A program made the position numbers and the translations under genes. Below the pieces are notes generated by a model. It was given only the letters and a program-made list of their open reading frames with translations. It ran no database searches and was not told the origin of the DNA. DNA of 64,000 nt. Origin: Climacium dendroides (taxonomy: Eukaryota > Streptophyta > Bryopsida > Hypnales > Climaciaceae). Location: positions 12,976,001 to 13,040,000 of the forward strand of contig OX467086.1 in assembly GCA_950106755.1 (NCBI GenBank), read 5' to 3'. Of the stretch, positions 1-11,899 are shown one piece after another; position 1 is the stretch's first letter, and every line of letters begins with the position of its first letter.

Positions 1-319
1 GATGGATTGGGAATGGGCTTGGGACGATTGAGGGACATGCTTGAGACAAGAAGAAGGCCTAGAGTTTACAGAAGACTACGTTTAGGTGGAGAGGCTGCGG
101 CTTGATGGAAGGAAACCTAATGAAACGCCTTGGGAGGAGACGGTTCAGTGTTTCATATTTTTGAGGAGTAGAGGCAACGTAGGTCGCCGCAGTGATCAGA
201 GTCCACTGTTTTAGTTTTAAGTCTTCAGGATTACCAGGGAGGGCTATCATATCTTTAGAGACTGAGTTGAGGATTGGTGTACTAGGCCAATGCCACAAGA
301 GTTATTGCTTCTAAATCCA

Positions 320-1545
320 AAGAATGTGTAATAATTTTATTCCTTGCAATTTGTGAACTTTGAGAATACCAAGAAGGTGTGATGCCTAACTTTGAAAGCA
401 TCGCAGTCATGCATTGTGTGTGATCTATGGACCATATCTTCTACCTTGTCATTTGATCTAAAGTTGAAATTATATTTTTGGGAATGAGATGAATCACCCA
501 CTTGGAAATACAAATGGGAAGTCACTTGATCTAAGTGTTCCAAAAAATATGTAATGAGATGAAACACTGACTTGTAAATTAAAATGGGGAGTGATTTGAT
601 CTAAGGGCCCAAGAAATTATGGAATGAGATGAATCACCCACTTAAAATTACAAATAGAGAGTCACCTGATCTAAGTAACAAAAAAATAAGAAAAGAAGGT
701 AACAAAGAACCCTATAAGTTCATTAGGAAATGGAAAAAATCACATACAATAAAAGAAAGAATGGCACATAGACCCAATCAATTAAAAAAAAGGAATTATA
801 AATTAAAAAAATATGGAATTAAAAAAAGAAACGCATCAAAAACCATAGAAATGGATAGATCCAGAAGGGGTGAAAATGAAATACTTAAAAAAAAAATAGA
901 AGAAGAACAACTCCTTCGATACACTAAAACCTAATATATTAAAAAATGATATTAATGAAACACCAATAAACGTTAGAAAAATAAAAAAAAGGAAGAAAAA
1001 AAGGTAACAAACAATGAACCCTATAAGTTCATTAGGAAATAGAAAAATTCACTTACAATAAAAGAAAGAAAGCCACATAGACCAAAACAATGAAAAAAAT
1101 TAACTACCAAAAAAAATATGGAATCAAAAAATTGGCACAGTAAAAAAGCCAAGACATGGATACATCGAAAAGGGTGAGAAATGGAATAATTTTAAAATAA
1201 TTTGAAGAAGAACAACTCCTTGAATATGCTAAATCCTACATTAATAAAGGATATTAATGAAGCACGTAAAAGAAAAAAAAATAGGAAGAAAAGAACATAA
1301 CAAAGAATGAACACTATGATTTTCTTAAGCATCGCAGTTATATATTGTGTGTGATCTGTGGACCATATCTTCTACCTTATCATTTCATCTAAGTTCAAAA
1401 TAAATTATGGAATGAGATGAATCCCCCACTTGGAAATACAAATGGGGAGTCACTTGATCTAAGTAGCCCCCCCAAAAAGGAATGATATGAAACACTGACA
1501 TTTAAGGGACATGCTTGAGGTTTGAAGAAGAAGATTACGTTTGGG
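320..1545. repeat. left A-rich flank: duplicated blocks and short tandem repeats
   Basis: A block containing GCATCGCAGT and GGACCATATCTTCTACCTT occurs near 398 and again near 1325. A unit of about 68 bp beginning GGAATGAGATGAATC occurs near 479, 548 and 616, and a further copy lies near 1405. A second unit of about 300 bp, marked by CCTATAAGTTCATTAGGAAA, starts at 711 and 1019. A stretch like 31-60 (GGGACATGCTTGAG) recurs at 1507. No convincing coding sequence is present; the A-rich frame from 629 to 934 is low complexity. Confidence 0.7.
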
Positions 1546-2573
1546 TGCAAAATCACCATCTTTAGATTGCCTCATCTACAACCTCGTGCACTAATGCCTG
1601 ACAAGGTCTCAATGTTTCGGTGTGGGCTTCTTATTGAACTTACAAGGAATCTGCAGACAAATTTGAGTCATGTACTACGATTAGGATATTGGAGAAGGAC
1701 GCTGAAGACACTTTGTTTTTCGGGGATACGAATTCCCGCGAAGTCTCATAATCCATTTCATGAAATTGGGGACTTTGCAAAAAAGAAATATTTTACTTGC
1801 CTTGGGAGTAACGCAAGCTGACCTTACTCGCAAACGTCAATATTTTTTAACCCTCTAGGATGCAGATTTACTGAATTCTTACTTCTTGTTTTATAGCACA
1901 AAAACATCTAAAGACTGATGAGCGAGTTCTGCAGCCCTAATACAAAGTGGAGATTTAAGAATGCACAAAACACTAAGATTTGTATTCCAAAACAGGGCTT
2001 TCAATGTAGTCAAACAAGAGGCGCAAGTATACAAGTGGTTTGGGGTAGGAGCCCATTTGAGTTGCACCAAAAGTACAAGATAGGATTTACTTCAGAAATA
2101 AAACAGCCCTGCGTACTTAGATTGTCAAGAACATTATAACAACTCAGCTCCATTGATTTCACAAGTCACAGTTACTGGTTTTGGCAATCAGACATCAAAA
2201 TGGAAAAGGGACAATTCAGCTGCAATTAACATTTGGGTTCAAATGTTGATATAAGTGCAACCCCCCCCCCTAAACCGGTAGTGATGCCAAAAATCAATCA
2301 CTGTAATACAGTGCTGCAGACGAGGGCAGAGTCAGGATGCTCAATGAAACACTGTTTGCATTATTCTAAGCAGGGCTTTCAATGTCTGTAGAATAGCTTA
2401 ATCTATATACATTTGGTGGTCTAGGTAAGAGCCTAATATAACTACACAAAATTTGAAGGACCCATAAGAAAAAATAGAAAGCAAAATCTACAGAGTCCCT
2501 ATACACTATACAACCAGAGGAGTGCACTTCCATACACAAAGCCAGATACTAGCATCATCGCATGTCCTTCCAT
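1546..2573. other. non-coding stretch inside the Ulp1 element
   Basis: I see no supported gene here. Short open frames exist but have no recognisable motif. It includes a poly-C run near 2262 and one GAAACACT copy at 2346. It lies 3' of the Ulp1 pseudogene and may contain its 3' untranslated region. Confidence 0.4.
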
Positions 2574-3396
2574 TCACTTTTTCTTTAGAAGGGTAAACCC
2601 CAACAACAAAGTGTCATCCGAGGTGTCCTTGCAGTAGGTCACTCGGAAAGGAGGCTCATATGGCTGTGAAACATCGGTGGCTCCTAGTTCATCTGCAACA
2701 GCTGCTATGACATTCTTCTGCAGGTCACGCGGTTTTGCGGAGGATGCTATCTGCGACTTGAACAACTCCTCTACAGTGTTTTGGGACGTCAATGTGGCCT
2801 CACCATGGAAAATACGGAGGAAACACTCCATGTTTCAAAGGACACAGAAATCGCATTCGTGATTCCCGGTTTGGCGATGACAAGGGACATCTTCCGCCGC
2901 TGGAGGCAAGCTTAGTCGTGGCTCGTGTAATATCTCCCACACATGACGAACGCAGTTCACATACTCAAGGTCCGAGGCGTACTTATGCGTCTTTGCACTA
3001 TCCAGGTGCTTCACGCCATCACTGTTGAAAATTAACAAAGACCAATGCAAATCCGCAACGTACGGAACCAGAACGGTCATATCCGGCGAGCAAGTTGGAT
3101 ACAGACGCGTGGGGACCAGGTATTCACAGCCCCACTTCAGAAGTGCCTCCTCCGTCCCGGCGTCCCATGCGGACGGTAGTGCTGCTTGCATAAAGGACGA
3201 CGCCACATAAACATGATTGCGTGCTGACTCGGAAAGGCTCCACCACAATCGACGAGTGAGGAGCTCCAAAACATTCTGCCCGAGAAATCTTTTGGTGGAC
3301 TGCAGCTCTCGAATTTGGCAGATTGGCATGGGCAAGGAATCCCACTTACTTGTGTAGAAGCAAATGTCCTCTCCATCCGCATCTCTCGAACCTTTT
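2574..3396 (-). other. Ulp1-type cysteine protease domain exon
   Basis: After a TTTCCTTGCAG acceptor the frame reads to a stop at 2574. Catalytic-type positions of the C48 (Ulp1/SENP) fold can be placed: His in DLHWSLLIF, Asp in VKHLDSAKTH, and Gln and Cys in RQTGNHECDF, which aligns with the usual Q-x5-C pattern. The segment after Cys should continue CVL-x-NMECFLRIFH, but a TGA at 2837-2835 sits at the x position. Ulp1 proteases cleave SUMO-like proteins; here the domain is part of a transposon-type gene, so a host role is not implied. The nonsense codon lies just past the active-site Cys and would remove the last roughly 85 residues. Confidence 0.75.
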
Positions 3397-6300
3397 CTGC
3401 AAGGAAACCATGGAACCAAAACACTATTAGAGACCTTGTCAAGTGGGCACATATGTACTTGGACGGGCTTGCTAAAATGAAAAGATGGAGGATATGGATT
3501 TAGGGCAAAATGGCGAATTACCTGGGCAGCGCCTCGATTAGGTCTTCTACTTGTAAAGTCGAGAATGTCCGAGCAATGCTGAGTCGTTCCCATGCCTTCG
3601 ACTGACGCTCTAGAATTGGCAAGGGCTCGTAAGTTACGCTCTTCCGATGTTGCAAAGACTTAGGTCTGGCTGAGTCAACGGAGACCACCTCGTCACCAGC
3701 CTGAACTTCGTCAGCGCTATCAGGCTCATGAAGAGCATAAGGGTCGTCCGGTGTATTGATGATGGTCTGAAATACGTCTTCCAGGCTGCGAGGGGTGCTG
3801 TCCACGAGTTACACATGATGCCGCATTGGGGAGTTAGAATTGCTGATAATGGACGCTCCAAGAGGCGGAGTGCATTGTGTGGGGAAATTGGACATGTCCA
3901 GATCTTGAGTCTGGATATCGTCAATGCGTAGTGATGGAGTCTACTGCGAAATCGGAATACCGTCCTTCGGAAACACTGCGTCATGAAACACTGCCGCTGC
4001 ACTTGACGATTGACCTTCTACTACCTCATGTACATGCGAATCTTGACTAAAGGAATGTAGACCGGATAGTTTTACCACGTCTGCAATAATAACTGCTCCT
4101 TCAATACACAATGTACCTCCAGAAGCCGGTACCGATTGTAGTCCGCTGTCTTGAAACACTACGTCTGGAACACTCGATCGGCCGTCTGTGATCAACTCGA
4201 CCTGCGAATCTTCACTTAAGGGTTTAGGGACGTCCCTCAAAAGCACGGACTGCACTAATGACGCGCCTTCAATTGGAAGTATGACCTGCAAATCCTGCAC
4301 GTTAGGACCAGGCGCGGCACTGCTGGTGCTGCCAAGTTGGGTCTGCCAAGCTACCTTGTCGTCGTCCTCAATGGCCGAGTCCAACGACTGGACCAATTCC
4401 TTGATTTGGCGACGGGTCTCCGCCATTCGTGTTGCCCACTTAGGGGCATCCTCGTTCGACACCCATCCGATGTCGAAGTCTTCACGTTGACGCAGACACT
4501 TTACCCAAATCACAAATTGTTCAGCCCACTGGTCGGGTTTTGTACTTGTCCAACAGGTACGAAACATTGCCAGATGATGGAGCGCCAAGTCCTGCAAGGC
4601 ACGAACACGGACAGCCTCTGCCCAAAAGAGGACCCTATTGAGCACCCCGTCATCCTTACCAGCGGAGATCAGCTGGGCATCCTTCATCACCTCATCCTGT
4701 ATAGCCTTGGGCTCGCAACCCATCAGACCCGCAAAATGGAAAGGTGCTTCGAACGCGAACAACGTGACAGCTCATCGCATGTCGTCATGCTTCTTGCAGA
4801 GACTACGAACCACCGCCCGTGTAACCCCAAATATCGGGTATGTCATTACCCTCCACCGACCATACACTGAATTCATGGCGATGCGAAGTACCTTGACCAA
4901 AGGAGTTGCTGACATCCGTGGAACCCGCTCGGATAGCAGTATGCGGCGCACCTCATCTGCCTCGTCCTCTTAAACACACCCTAGATGACTTAGTAAAGTG
5001 TGGACCGTGCAGAGTCTAGGGAGCTCGTGATCTGTGTCCCTAAACCTACGAAGAAATAAAGAGGAACTCGGAGAAGGTACTTACCGTCATGGCGCCAAGG
5101 CATCGGAGGAAGCTTGTGGACGACTGTGGGAGCTGAGACAACCCACCAGATTGGACACCAATTCCAACGGTAGCTCTCACGCCTGAAGGCAGTGTCTCGT
5201 CGGAATGAATCTACCATCTCCTGCACAACTCGCTCTTGAAGCAAGTGTAGCTCCGTTGCCGATTGTAAACACCTTGACTCATAAGTAGCTGAGTCGCTCA
5301 GAAATTGAAGGTAATTCGATAGCAAGTCCACATCGGGGGGGACTTGCTCATACTTCACAGAGGCGCATATGATTTCACAGCCTTGCCAGCCGCATCGGCC
5401 ACATTGGGATAATCCTCCTCCTGTGCAATGGATGAGAATGGATTAGGAGAGAAGGGAACTGACTTCAGCCTAAATCATGAAGTTGAAACACTACAGTGTC
5501 ACACGTCCCGAAACAGTACAAGGAGATTACTGAAACACTACAGCGTTATCCATGCTCTCCACCACTTTGAAGCCACCAAAGTTCTGGACTAAATTACAAC
5601 AGTGACACAGCACAGAGGGCGTCGGGTTTTAGGGAACGAGAATACCTTGGCCTCACACAACCACCACATGGAGCATTCCCGCGTGGCGGCTTGGAATGTT
5701 CCTATGGTCCACGACTTCTGAAAGTGGGACTTGAAATCTACTGCGGTCTGGCCCTTATAGTCCCAATCCAAGAGTGTTGGTCTAATCTGTACAAGGTGAA
5801 ACAGGTCAGGAGGGGGACTATGGACAGGTTTGGATATCTTCTGCTAAGATGCGGCCAAGGCATCTAACTTAACCCGCACCCGCTGCTTCACTTTACGCTC
5901 ATCAGCCTGGAGACGGTCATTCTGTGAGTCAGTCTCTTTTTTCAACTCCGGATGATATACACGTGGCGGCAGAGGACACTCTCCGCACAACCAATAATGC
6001 TTCAACTCCGCGTTATCCAGACCTGGGCACCTCCAGCAATGTGAATTTGTCGGGAAAGATAGTGTTGGACTATTGTAGGCGCTGTCCTTCACGTTGCACT
6101 TCGAGTCTCCAGCAACCATGCTAGGAGACGCAGTCTCAGCATCCTGTGGATCTGATTGTTCCCCACAGAGCTCGCGGTGGAAGTCTGCCACGTCATCCTC
6201 AGAATCCAGTGTTCCGCGGTCTTCACGACCGTAGTCTTCAGGACATGGCATCTGTGTCACTCCACCCAACGTCTGCCATACAGCTCGTGGGTCGAATGGA

Positions 6301-8075
6301 GACTGTATCGGAGTTGGCTCATGCCCTGACTCGTGCACGGCTGAAGGGCTGCCATCCTCAGAGTTTTCGTCTTCAGAACACACGACTCTGCTACTAGGGC
6401 GCCTCGTAGGTAGAGACCCACATGCACTTTGAGTCTTTGCCGGGTTTATTGTAGTGTCGTCGGTAACAAGAGGCTTCACTCCCTCAGCGCCATCCTTCTT
6501 GGCCTTCTTTGCCGTTGTTGCCGCTGTTAGACGTCCCAATGCTGCAGACCGTGGCGACAAGAGGGATCGCTTTGGGGCACTTTTAAGGGCCGCCTTCGTC
6601 TTCAAAAACCTCACCGGCTTCTCCCCGAAAACGACAGGATGAGGTTGCTCGCCCCAAACCGGATCTGCTTGCTACGTCGGCGAACAAGTTGCCGCTCCTT
6701 CTAGTTCTTCACTTGGTGGTAATCGTGTTTCTTCCTCGTACAAATTCTGGGAGTCTACTGAGACTTTTGAAGCGTGAGGTACTCCTGGATTCACTAGTTG
6801 TTGCAAGACCGCGGCCGCTTCAACTGTTGGAGACACATCCGCCTCGATATGGTCGTCCCCTTCATATGGGATCTCCTCTTTTGTCCCTCCCTCATCCGCA
6901 TCACTACCACGCTCCAAAAATCGTACCTTCTACTTCTTGGCAGTCGTCTTCCCGGACTCCACATGTTTCCGCTTCTGCGCGGGCTGCGAGGGCTCCTCAT
7001 CATCACTGGATAGAGGGAGCACTTCGGTCACCGCTACCGTCTTCACCCAGGCCTTGCTGTCCAATGTTTCGCGAGCTTTCTTCGCGGGTGCCTTTTTCTT
7101 GGTCGACGCCAAACTCGTTTGCGTTGTCCGTCCTTCAAGTCCCTTAGTCAGTGTTGCCTCCACGCTCTCTCGCTGAACCAATGCGAATGCACCTGCGTGA
7201 ACCTCATCATCGGAGTGTTTCGCACATTGCTTGTCCTCGTCACGTGAAACACCAGAGTGTTTCAGTAGTTCTTCTGCCGTTGCACCTCCATCCGGTTGTT
7301 CTTCCTCTTGCACAACTTCTTCGGCGCCCTTCGTGACCGCCATTGCTTCACTTGGCTGTGCAGACCTGGTTCCACCCTTCTTAGGCTTTGATTTGCCCTT
7401 ACTCTTGGCTTGCTCTTCCGCCGTTGCACCTGTCCGCAACATCTCCGAACTCTTTCCCTGTCCGATGCCCTGGTCCGAATACGAAAGTAAGCGTTTCGGG
7501 TTTCCCATTTCATCCTGTACAGCCGGACACTCCGCGTCCCACCTGTGCTTATTCAAGCACATTTTGTTGGCGAAGTTGTCCCTCCCGTAGTGGATGCATT
7601 TCTTGAACTTCCGTTTTGGGTCACCCAGCTTTGGAATGGACGTGCACACTTGCAGTACGTATTCGTTCATGAGTCGACTGTACTCCTCCTCCGAGCCGAA
7701 GTTCACATTCAACCGCTTCCCGTCGATTATCAATGGGCGTCGAAACTCTGTCCGAGGTTGTGCGCTGGCAGCCTCCCTCACCGTTGCTACCAGCTTGTTG
7801 GCAACCTCCCTCACCGTTGTCGCGGGTTTAGATGGTCCTGTTTCAAGTGCCTTCTATAAAACAGCACAACCTAGAAAAATTAGTGCCACCCCAAACCCCT
7901 TTCAATTCTACCTTACTAATCCAAAATCACTTGAAAATGAAGAAAGCAACATGCTCGCAGAAACACTTACCCCTGAATCATGGGAGTCCTCTCGGTCCGC
8001 ATTACCAGCAGCCTGTCCACGCACTTCTGCAGATGCGTATTCCAGTGCCGCAACCGTGTGCTTGGTCTTCGCCAT
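2574..8075 (-). pseudogene. Ulp1 (C48) protease-domain gene of a transposon, nonsense-decayed
   Basis: The likely start is the ATG at 8075; exon 1 (35 codons) ends at 7971 with a GTAAGTG donor and joins in phase an exon starting near 7860 after TTTTATAG. That exon keeps a single frame down to about 5590 but is crossed by TAG at 6932-6930, 6674-6672 and 5846-5844. A later exon (about 4968-3520) carries TGA at 4774-4772, TAG at 3943-3941 and TAA at 3811-3809, still without frameshift. The final exon (3396-2574) encodes the protease domain with TGA at 2837-2835. The N-terminal part has a Cys/His stretch (CIHYGRDNF..CLNKHRWDAEC) and a long Lys/Glu/Ser-rich tail; further on is a CWRC...CGEC cysteine pair set. 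The middle parts are unrecognised and exon joins around 5400-5590 are unresolved. Some 'stops' could instead mark unrecognised introns. Confidence 0.6.
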
Positions 8076-8900
8076 CAAACAACAATATTTGACTTTGAAA
8101 CCCGACTCAACGAATCCAAATCAGTTCCTCCAACCAATGTGCTGGCCCCAATGAAACACTGGCTGATAATACCAGCACCGCTCCGGGTATTCAAAGGGTG
8201 TCCTATACCAGTCATGACAGGATGGAATAAGTAACAGGACATAAAATCAGTTAACTTGCAATGCCTAAATTACAGACTCCAATAGGCTGTTTGAACGTGC
8301 TTGGCTAAAATGACATTTGCCATACGCTAAAGACTCTGCCGCCATCCTTTTCGGTGCCCCTATCGAGTCGACACACCCAAATTTGGAGTCACGGTAACTC
8401 AACAATGTCGAGTCGACAAATCCAAATTAGGAGTCAAGCTAACTCAACCCGGACAGTCTTACTAAGTCATGAATTGTGCGCCCTACAAGAACCCGCATTG
8501 CATGAAATTCTAAACCCTCACCCATGATTCTCGTTCATTTTGCGCCTTCGTCGGTAGCTTGCACCCGGCCCTTAACTCTGTCCTATGCTGAGTAATGAAA
8601 CTTCGCAAATTTCTCTCAGCAAATGCTATACTGCACCTGTGTTTCTCCGCACCCCCATAATCCGCTCTCCTGCACCCGACACTAACTATGTTTGCCCGAA
8701 CTTCTGCACTACCGCACAGGACAACCAAATTACCATTGTCGTGTTGAGAGGGGAGCGCTTTGAGAATACACGAAGTATCTGACTGCAACTGTAAATAGTC
8801 TGCTAGGGAGTTCAGTCGAATCTTCCGTCTTCTGTCTTCAATTTTCTTGTCTTCAGTCTTCAATCTTCTATCACGTCCTTGTTGGCCTATCCTGAGGTGG
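8076..8900. other. upstream flank of the Ulp1 pseudogene with a direct repeat
   Basis: No gene is supported. Two direct copies of a 44-base unit, each containing TCGAGTCGACA and ending AACTCAAC, lie at about 8361-8404 and 8408-8451. One GAAACACT copy is at 8153, just 5' of the proposed start codon. This interval would hold the promoter of the Ulp1 gene, but no promoter motif is convincing. Confidence 0.45.
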
Positions 8901-10330
8901 CTCTAAAGGGCCAAGATAAGGGTGTGTGATAAGAAACAAGTTCTAAGACGGGTAAAACGGGACAGCCAATACGAGTGACCGTCCGGATGATGGGCTCCTA
9001 AACTTCAAACCCACGGTGACCAAGAAGCGCCTTTCACCGGTGGGAACAACATAAAAGATCGACCATGTGGGCCATTAACCCCACTTCGTCGCCACAAACA
9101 CAAAATGGAGCGCTTACTGGATAACCACGGCTCGCAACAGTTTCACAAAGCTGAAATTGAAATTGCAACTAGCCTCCAAAACCGGCTTGGAATAACAAAT
9201 GAAAACAATCATGTCGAACCACAAGTCACAACATATACAACACCTCCAAGGTTCTTCAAATCTCCAAAGCCTTGAGTCTTAGAGTCTTTCTTCACCCAAA
9301 ACTTGAAGAAACTCCAAATAGTTTCAAAAGAAACTTTTGTAAATGGTCGTTGTCTTCAAACTAGTACTACAGATGTTCTACACACTCAAATGCTAAGTGC
9401 TATAGCATTTTGAAAAGCTAACAACATAATACAACTACCCTAAAATTTTCAAATGAATCTAAGATACTGTCCAAAAGTTATGAACAATCAAAGTCTCGGC
9501 CTTCTCTATTGAAAGGCAGCAGACCTCTCCTATCTCAAACTCTCATAACTCCTTCAATTTTTGTTCAAATCACAAGTACTATAGCTTTCCAAAGAGCTAA
9601 GATTTCAAAATAACTTCACCTTAAATCTCAAAACATTCTAAACAACTGTTCAAAAGTTATGATCAAGCAAAGTCTCGGCCTTCTCATTTGAAAGGCAGCA
9701 GACTCCTTATAATTTGACAACACATAACTTTTGACTCACAACTTCAAATGCTTCAAGTCATATGTCTATAGAAAGCTAAGAAAAACTCTTACAGTGATTA
9801 AAAATTTCAAAGAGAGAAGATGAAATCACAAACTGTGGTGATCGCCCGAACCTCCGCTCCTTTTCGATGGACCCTCCTCCACTCACATGCTTGTAACTCT
9901 TCACTCACAACTCCAAATCAAGCAAGAAAGGTGTCCATAGAAGCGCAATTTTATAAGGAAGAAACCCTCAAATTTTCATTAACAAATTCCTCATACAACA
10001 AGAGTTCTTGCCGAGCAAACATTCGGCTCTTCACCCACATACTCCTAACGACCTTCCCCAAAACAATTCTAACTTTCCACCACACAAAACCCGACTTGGA
10101 GGAGCAAGAAGATGCCCACCTATCATCTAGACCCCTAAGGTGAGTAGGATCAGCCCATGTACACCTCACATGGACCCCCATACAACCATTGGCCCAAGGA
10201 AAACATCCAAAGGTAAGTTCCTATTCATCTTTAAAGCCAATGAACCTTTAAGGTCAAACTAGGTGGTAATTTTCTTCTAAACCCCCATTCTTCTATTTCT
10301 AACATACAAATGAACCATAAAAAATATATA
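8900..10330. repeat. interspersed repeat family, copy 1 (internal ~175 bp periodicity)
   Basis: Diverged tandem units of about 175 bp are visible: AAAGTCTCGGCCTTCT followed by GAAAGGCAGCAGAC appears near 9498 and again near 9668, each preceded by CAAAAGTTATGA. The sequence resembles 48,000-49,100 in order and wording (AAACTTCAAAT, CATAACTT, then ATGGACC.CCAT and CCATTGG near the end). This suggests an interspersed element, possibly a retrotransposon remnant, inserted between the Ulp1 gene and the next ORF. The open frame at 9820-10143 is not supported as a gene. Confidence 0.45.
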
Positions 10331-10390
10331 TTATAAGCTAAACTCCAACTAACAACCAATGAAGGTAAAAACTAAAGTCGATGAAGAACG

Positions 10391-10849
10391 CTACTCCATC
10401 TGCAAGAACTTGAGGATGCGCTTGATAGTGTTGGCCACGTAATCTGCACGTTCAGCCTTGGTTAAAGGATTCACTGGTCCTTTCAACCAACGTTGATGGC
10501 CAGTACCTTCTATGTCTGGCCTCTTCATACAAAAATATTGGTCTTCATTTAAGCCCTCATAGCTTGCTTCAAACATCACATCATGCGTACCAGGCTCAAC
10601 ACATCCTACTTGAAGTAGGATCACCAAAGCACGGGCGTCTCTATCAAGATTTCCATACCACCTACGATGCAGACGAGGTTTCTTTAACGAACGAGAAGGT
10701 CCGGCCTCATCTGTGACAGAGGTAGGCAAAGGTGTAGAAATCGCTAGTTGAGATGGCTGACGAAGTAGCTGTGACAAAGAAAGCTCTAGCTTTGCCTCCG
10801 GATCAGACTCTACATCTTGTGACTCCATAAAAACCCTCCAGTTTGACAT
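10391..10849 (-). CDS. hypothetical 152-aa protein inside the Ulp1 element
   Basis: The frame runs from a genuine ATG at 10849 to TAG at 10391 without interruption. The first 60 residues are polar and Ser/Pro-rich (LSLSQLLRQPSQLAIS, then a basic KKPRLHRRW). The second half is more regular, with ARALVILLQVGCVEPG, a tryptophan-containing GHQRWLKGPVNPL and a C-terminal helix-like ANTIKRILKFLQ. I do not recognise the family. It sits on the same strand as the Ulp1 pseudogene, upstream of it, within the interval defined by the inverted arrays, so it may be an accessory ORF of the element or a single exon of a longer gene. Being intact, it contrasts with the decayed Ulp1 gene. Confidence 0.45.
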   Translation of the reverse strand: MSNWRVFMESQDVESDPEAKLELSLSQLLRQPSQLAISTPLPTSVTDEAGPSRSLKKPRLHRRWYGNLDRDARALVILLQVGCVEPGTHDVMFEASYEGLNEDQYFCMKRPDIEGTGHQRWLKGPVNPLTKAERADYVANTIKRILKFLQME

Positions 10850-11880
10850 TTTAATATCGAACTCTAAATCTAAACATAAACTCTAAAACCCAATGGAATA
10901 CGTCGAACTAATGAAGTTTGTTTAAGGTTTTCACCTTATACACAATTCCATTGCTAACAAGCGTCAGCTTGAAGCTAACGGAAGCGTCATCAGTAAGTTT
11001 CTTCTCCGAATCAAGAATCTTCTAATACATATATTATATATGTATTCTATACAGTGCATGTATTTACAGCACGACACCGTGACCTGAGTTCTGCTGCAAA
11101 AAATTCCTGCACGACAGGCGCAAAGCTAATCTAATATCACCGACCAGCACCGCAACAAAGGAACTCATCAGTTGCGCAATGGTGTGCACGTCAGAACTGT
11201 TGTTTCTCTAAAGCGCTGTCACATACGCCGCACTGCCATTTGAATGCGCCGCACCATCCTAAACCGTTGAAAAGAAAATGAGTACTCCGCAAACCGCTCA
11301 TGCCTAAACCCTAAGCTTCCGCAAGGCAAGACATCGTGCCCTCGTAGGCTGTTCATTGCGCCCGGCCGTCTCAGTCCCCTGGCAAGCAAAATTAAAAAAT
11401 GTCACCCTTCCTAAATCGCAACTTTCTTCCGTGTGCGCAGCAAGTCGAAGTCCGCCCCTACTCACAAACTACTTCACAGCTTATGTTTTCTCTGAAATCG
11501 TGCAATGATACAATCTCAAACACCTGAAACACTAGGAACGCTACGCCAGACAGTACATGCAAGCACTTAAACCGCAAAAATTATCTCCACTCAAGTTGGC
11601 TAGAACGCATGTTTGCTTCACATCTGGCTCCTTGGCGAGGGTTAGTTCCAAACGTAAACCCGTACCTACCACAAAGGCAGCTCGTTGTAAAACACAAGCC
11701 CTAAAACATTCCGGCTTGGTTGCCATCATGACAGGCCTATGTGTGAAACACAAGTTGGGTAATTATTGTTTTTCCCTACATGTCACTTCCTAAACCCTAG
11801 ATTATTTTAATTGTTTATATTTCTTAATCCCCCCATTAAGTGAATTCTTTATTAGGTTCTTGGAATCTTCATTTCATTTT
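10850..11880. other. gene-free stretch inside the Ulp1 element
   Basis: No gene is supported. Composition is mixed and less AT-rich than the flanking arrays. Overlapping small frames on both strands at 11,541-11,793 have no recognisable motif. One GAAACACT copy lies at 11,526. Confidence 0.4.
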
Positions 11881-11899
11881 TTGAGTGCTTGATGTTTCA

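Noticed and set aside
629..934. Lysine-rich 101-residue frame
   Set aside because: Falls in the A-rich flank array and is repeated non-identically 300 bases on with a broken frame.
2574..8075. Functional Ulp1 gene using stop-codon readthrough or RNA editing
   Set aside because: U-to-C editing of stops is known for organelle transcripts of some early land plants, not for nuclear genes; simple pseudogene decay is the better reading.
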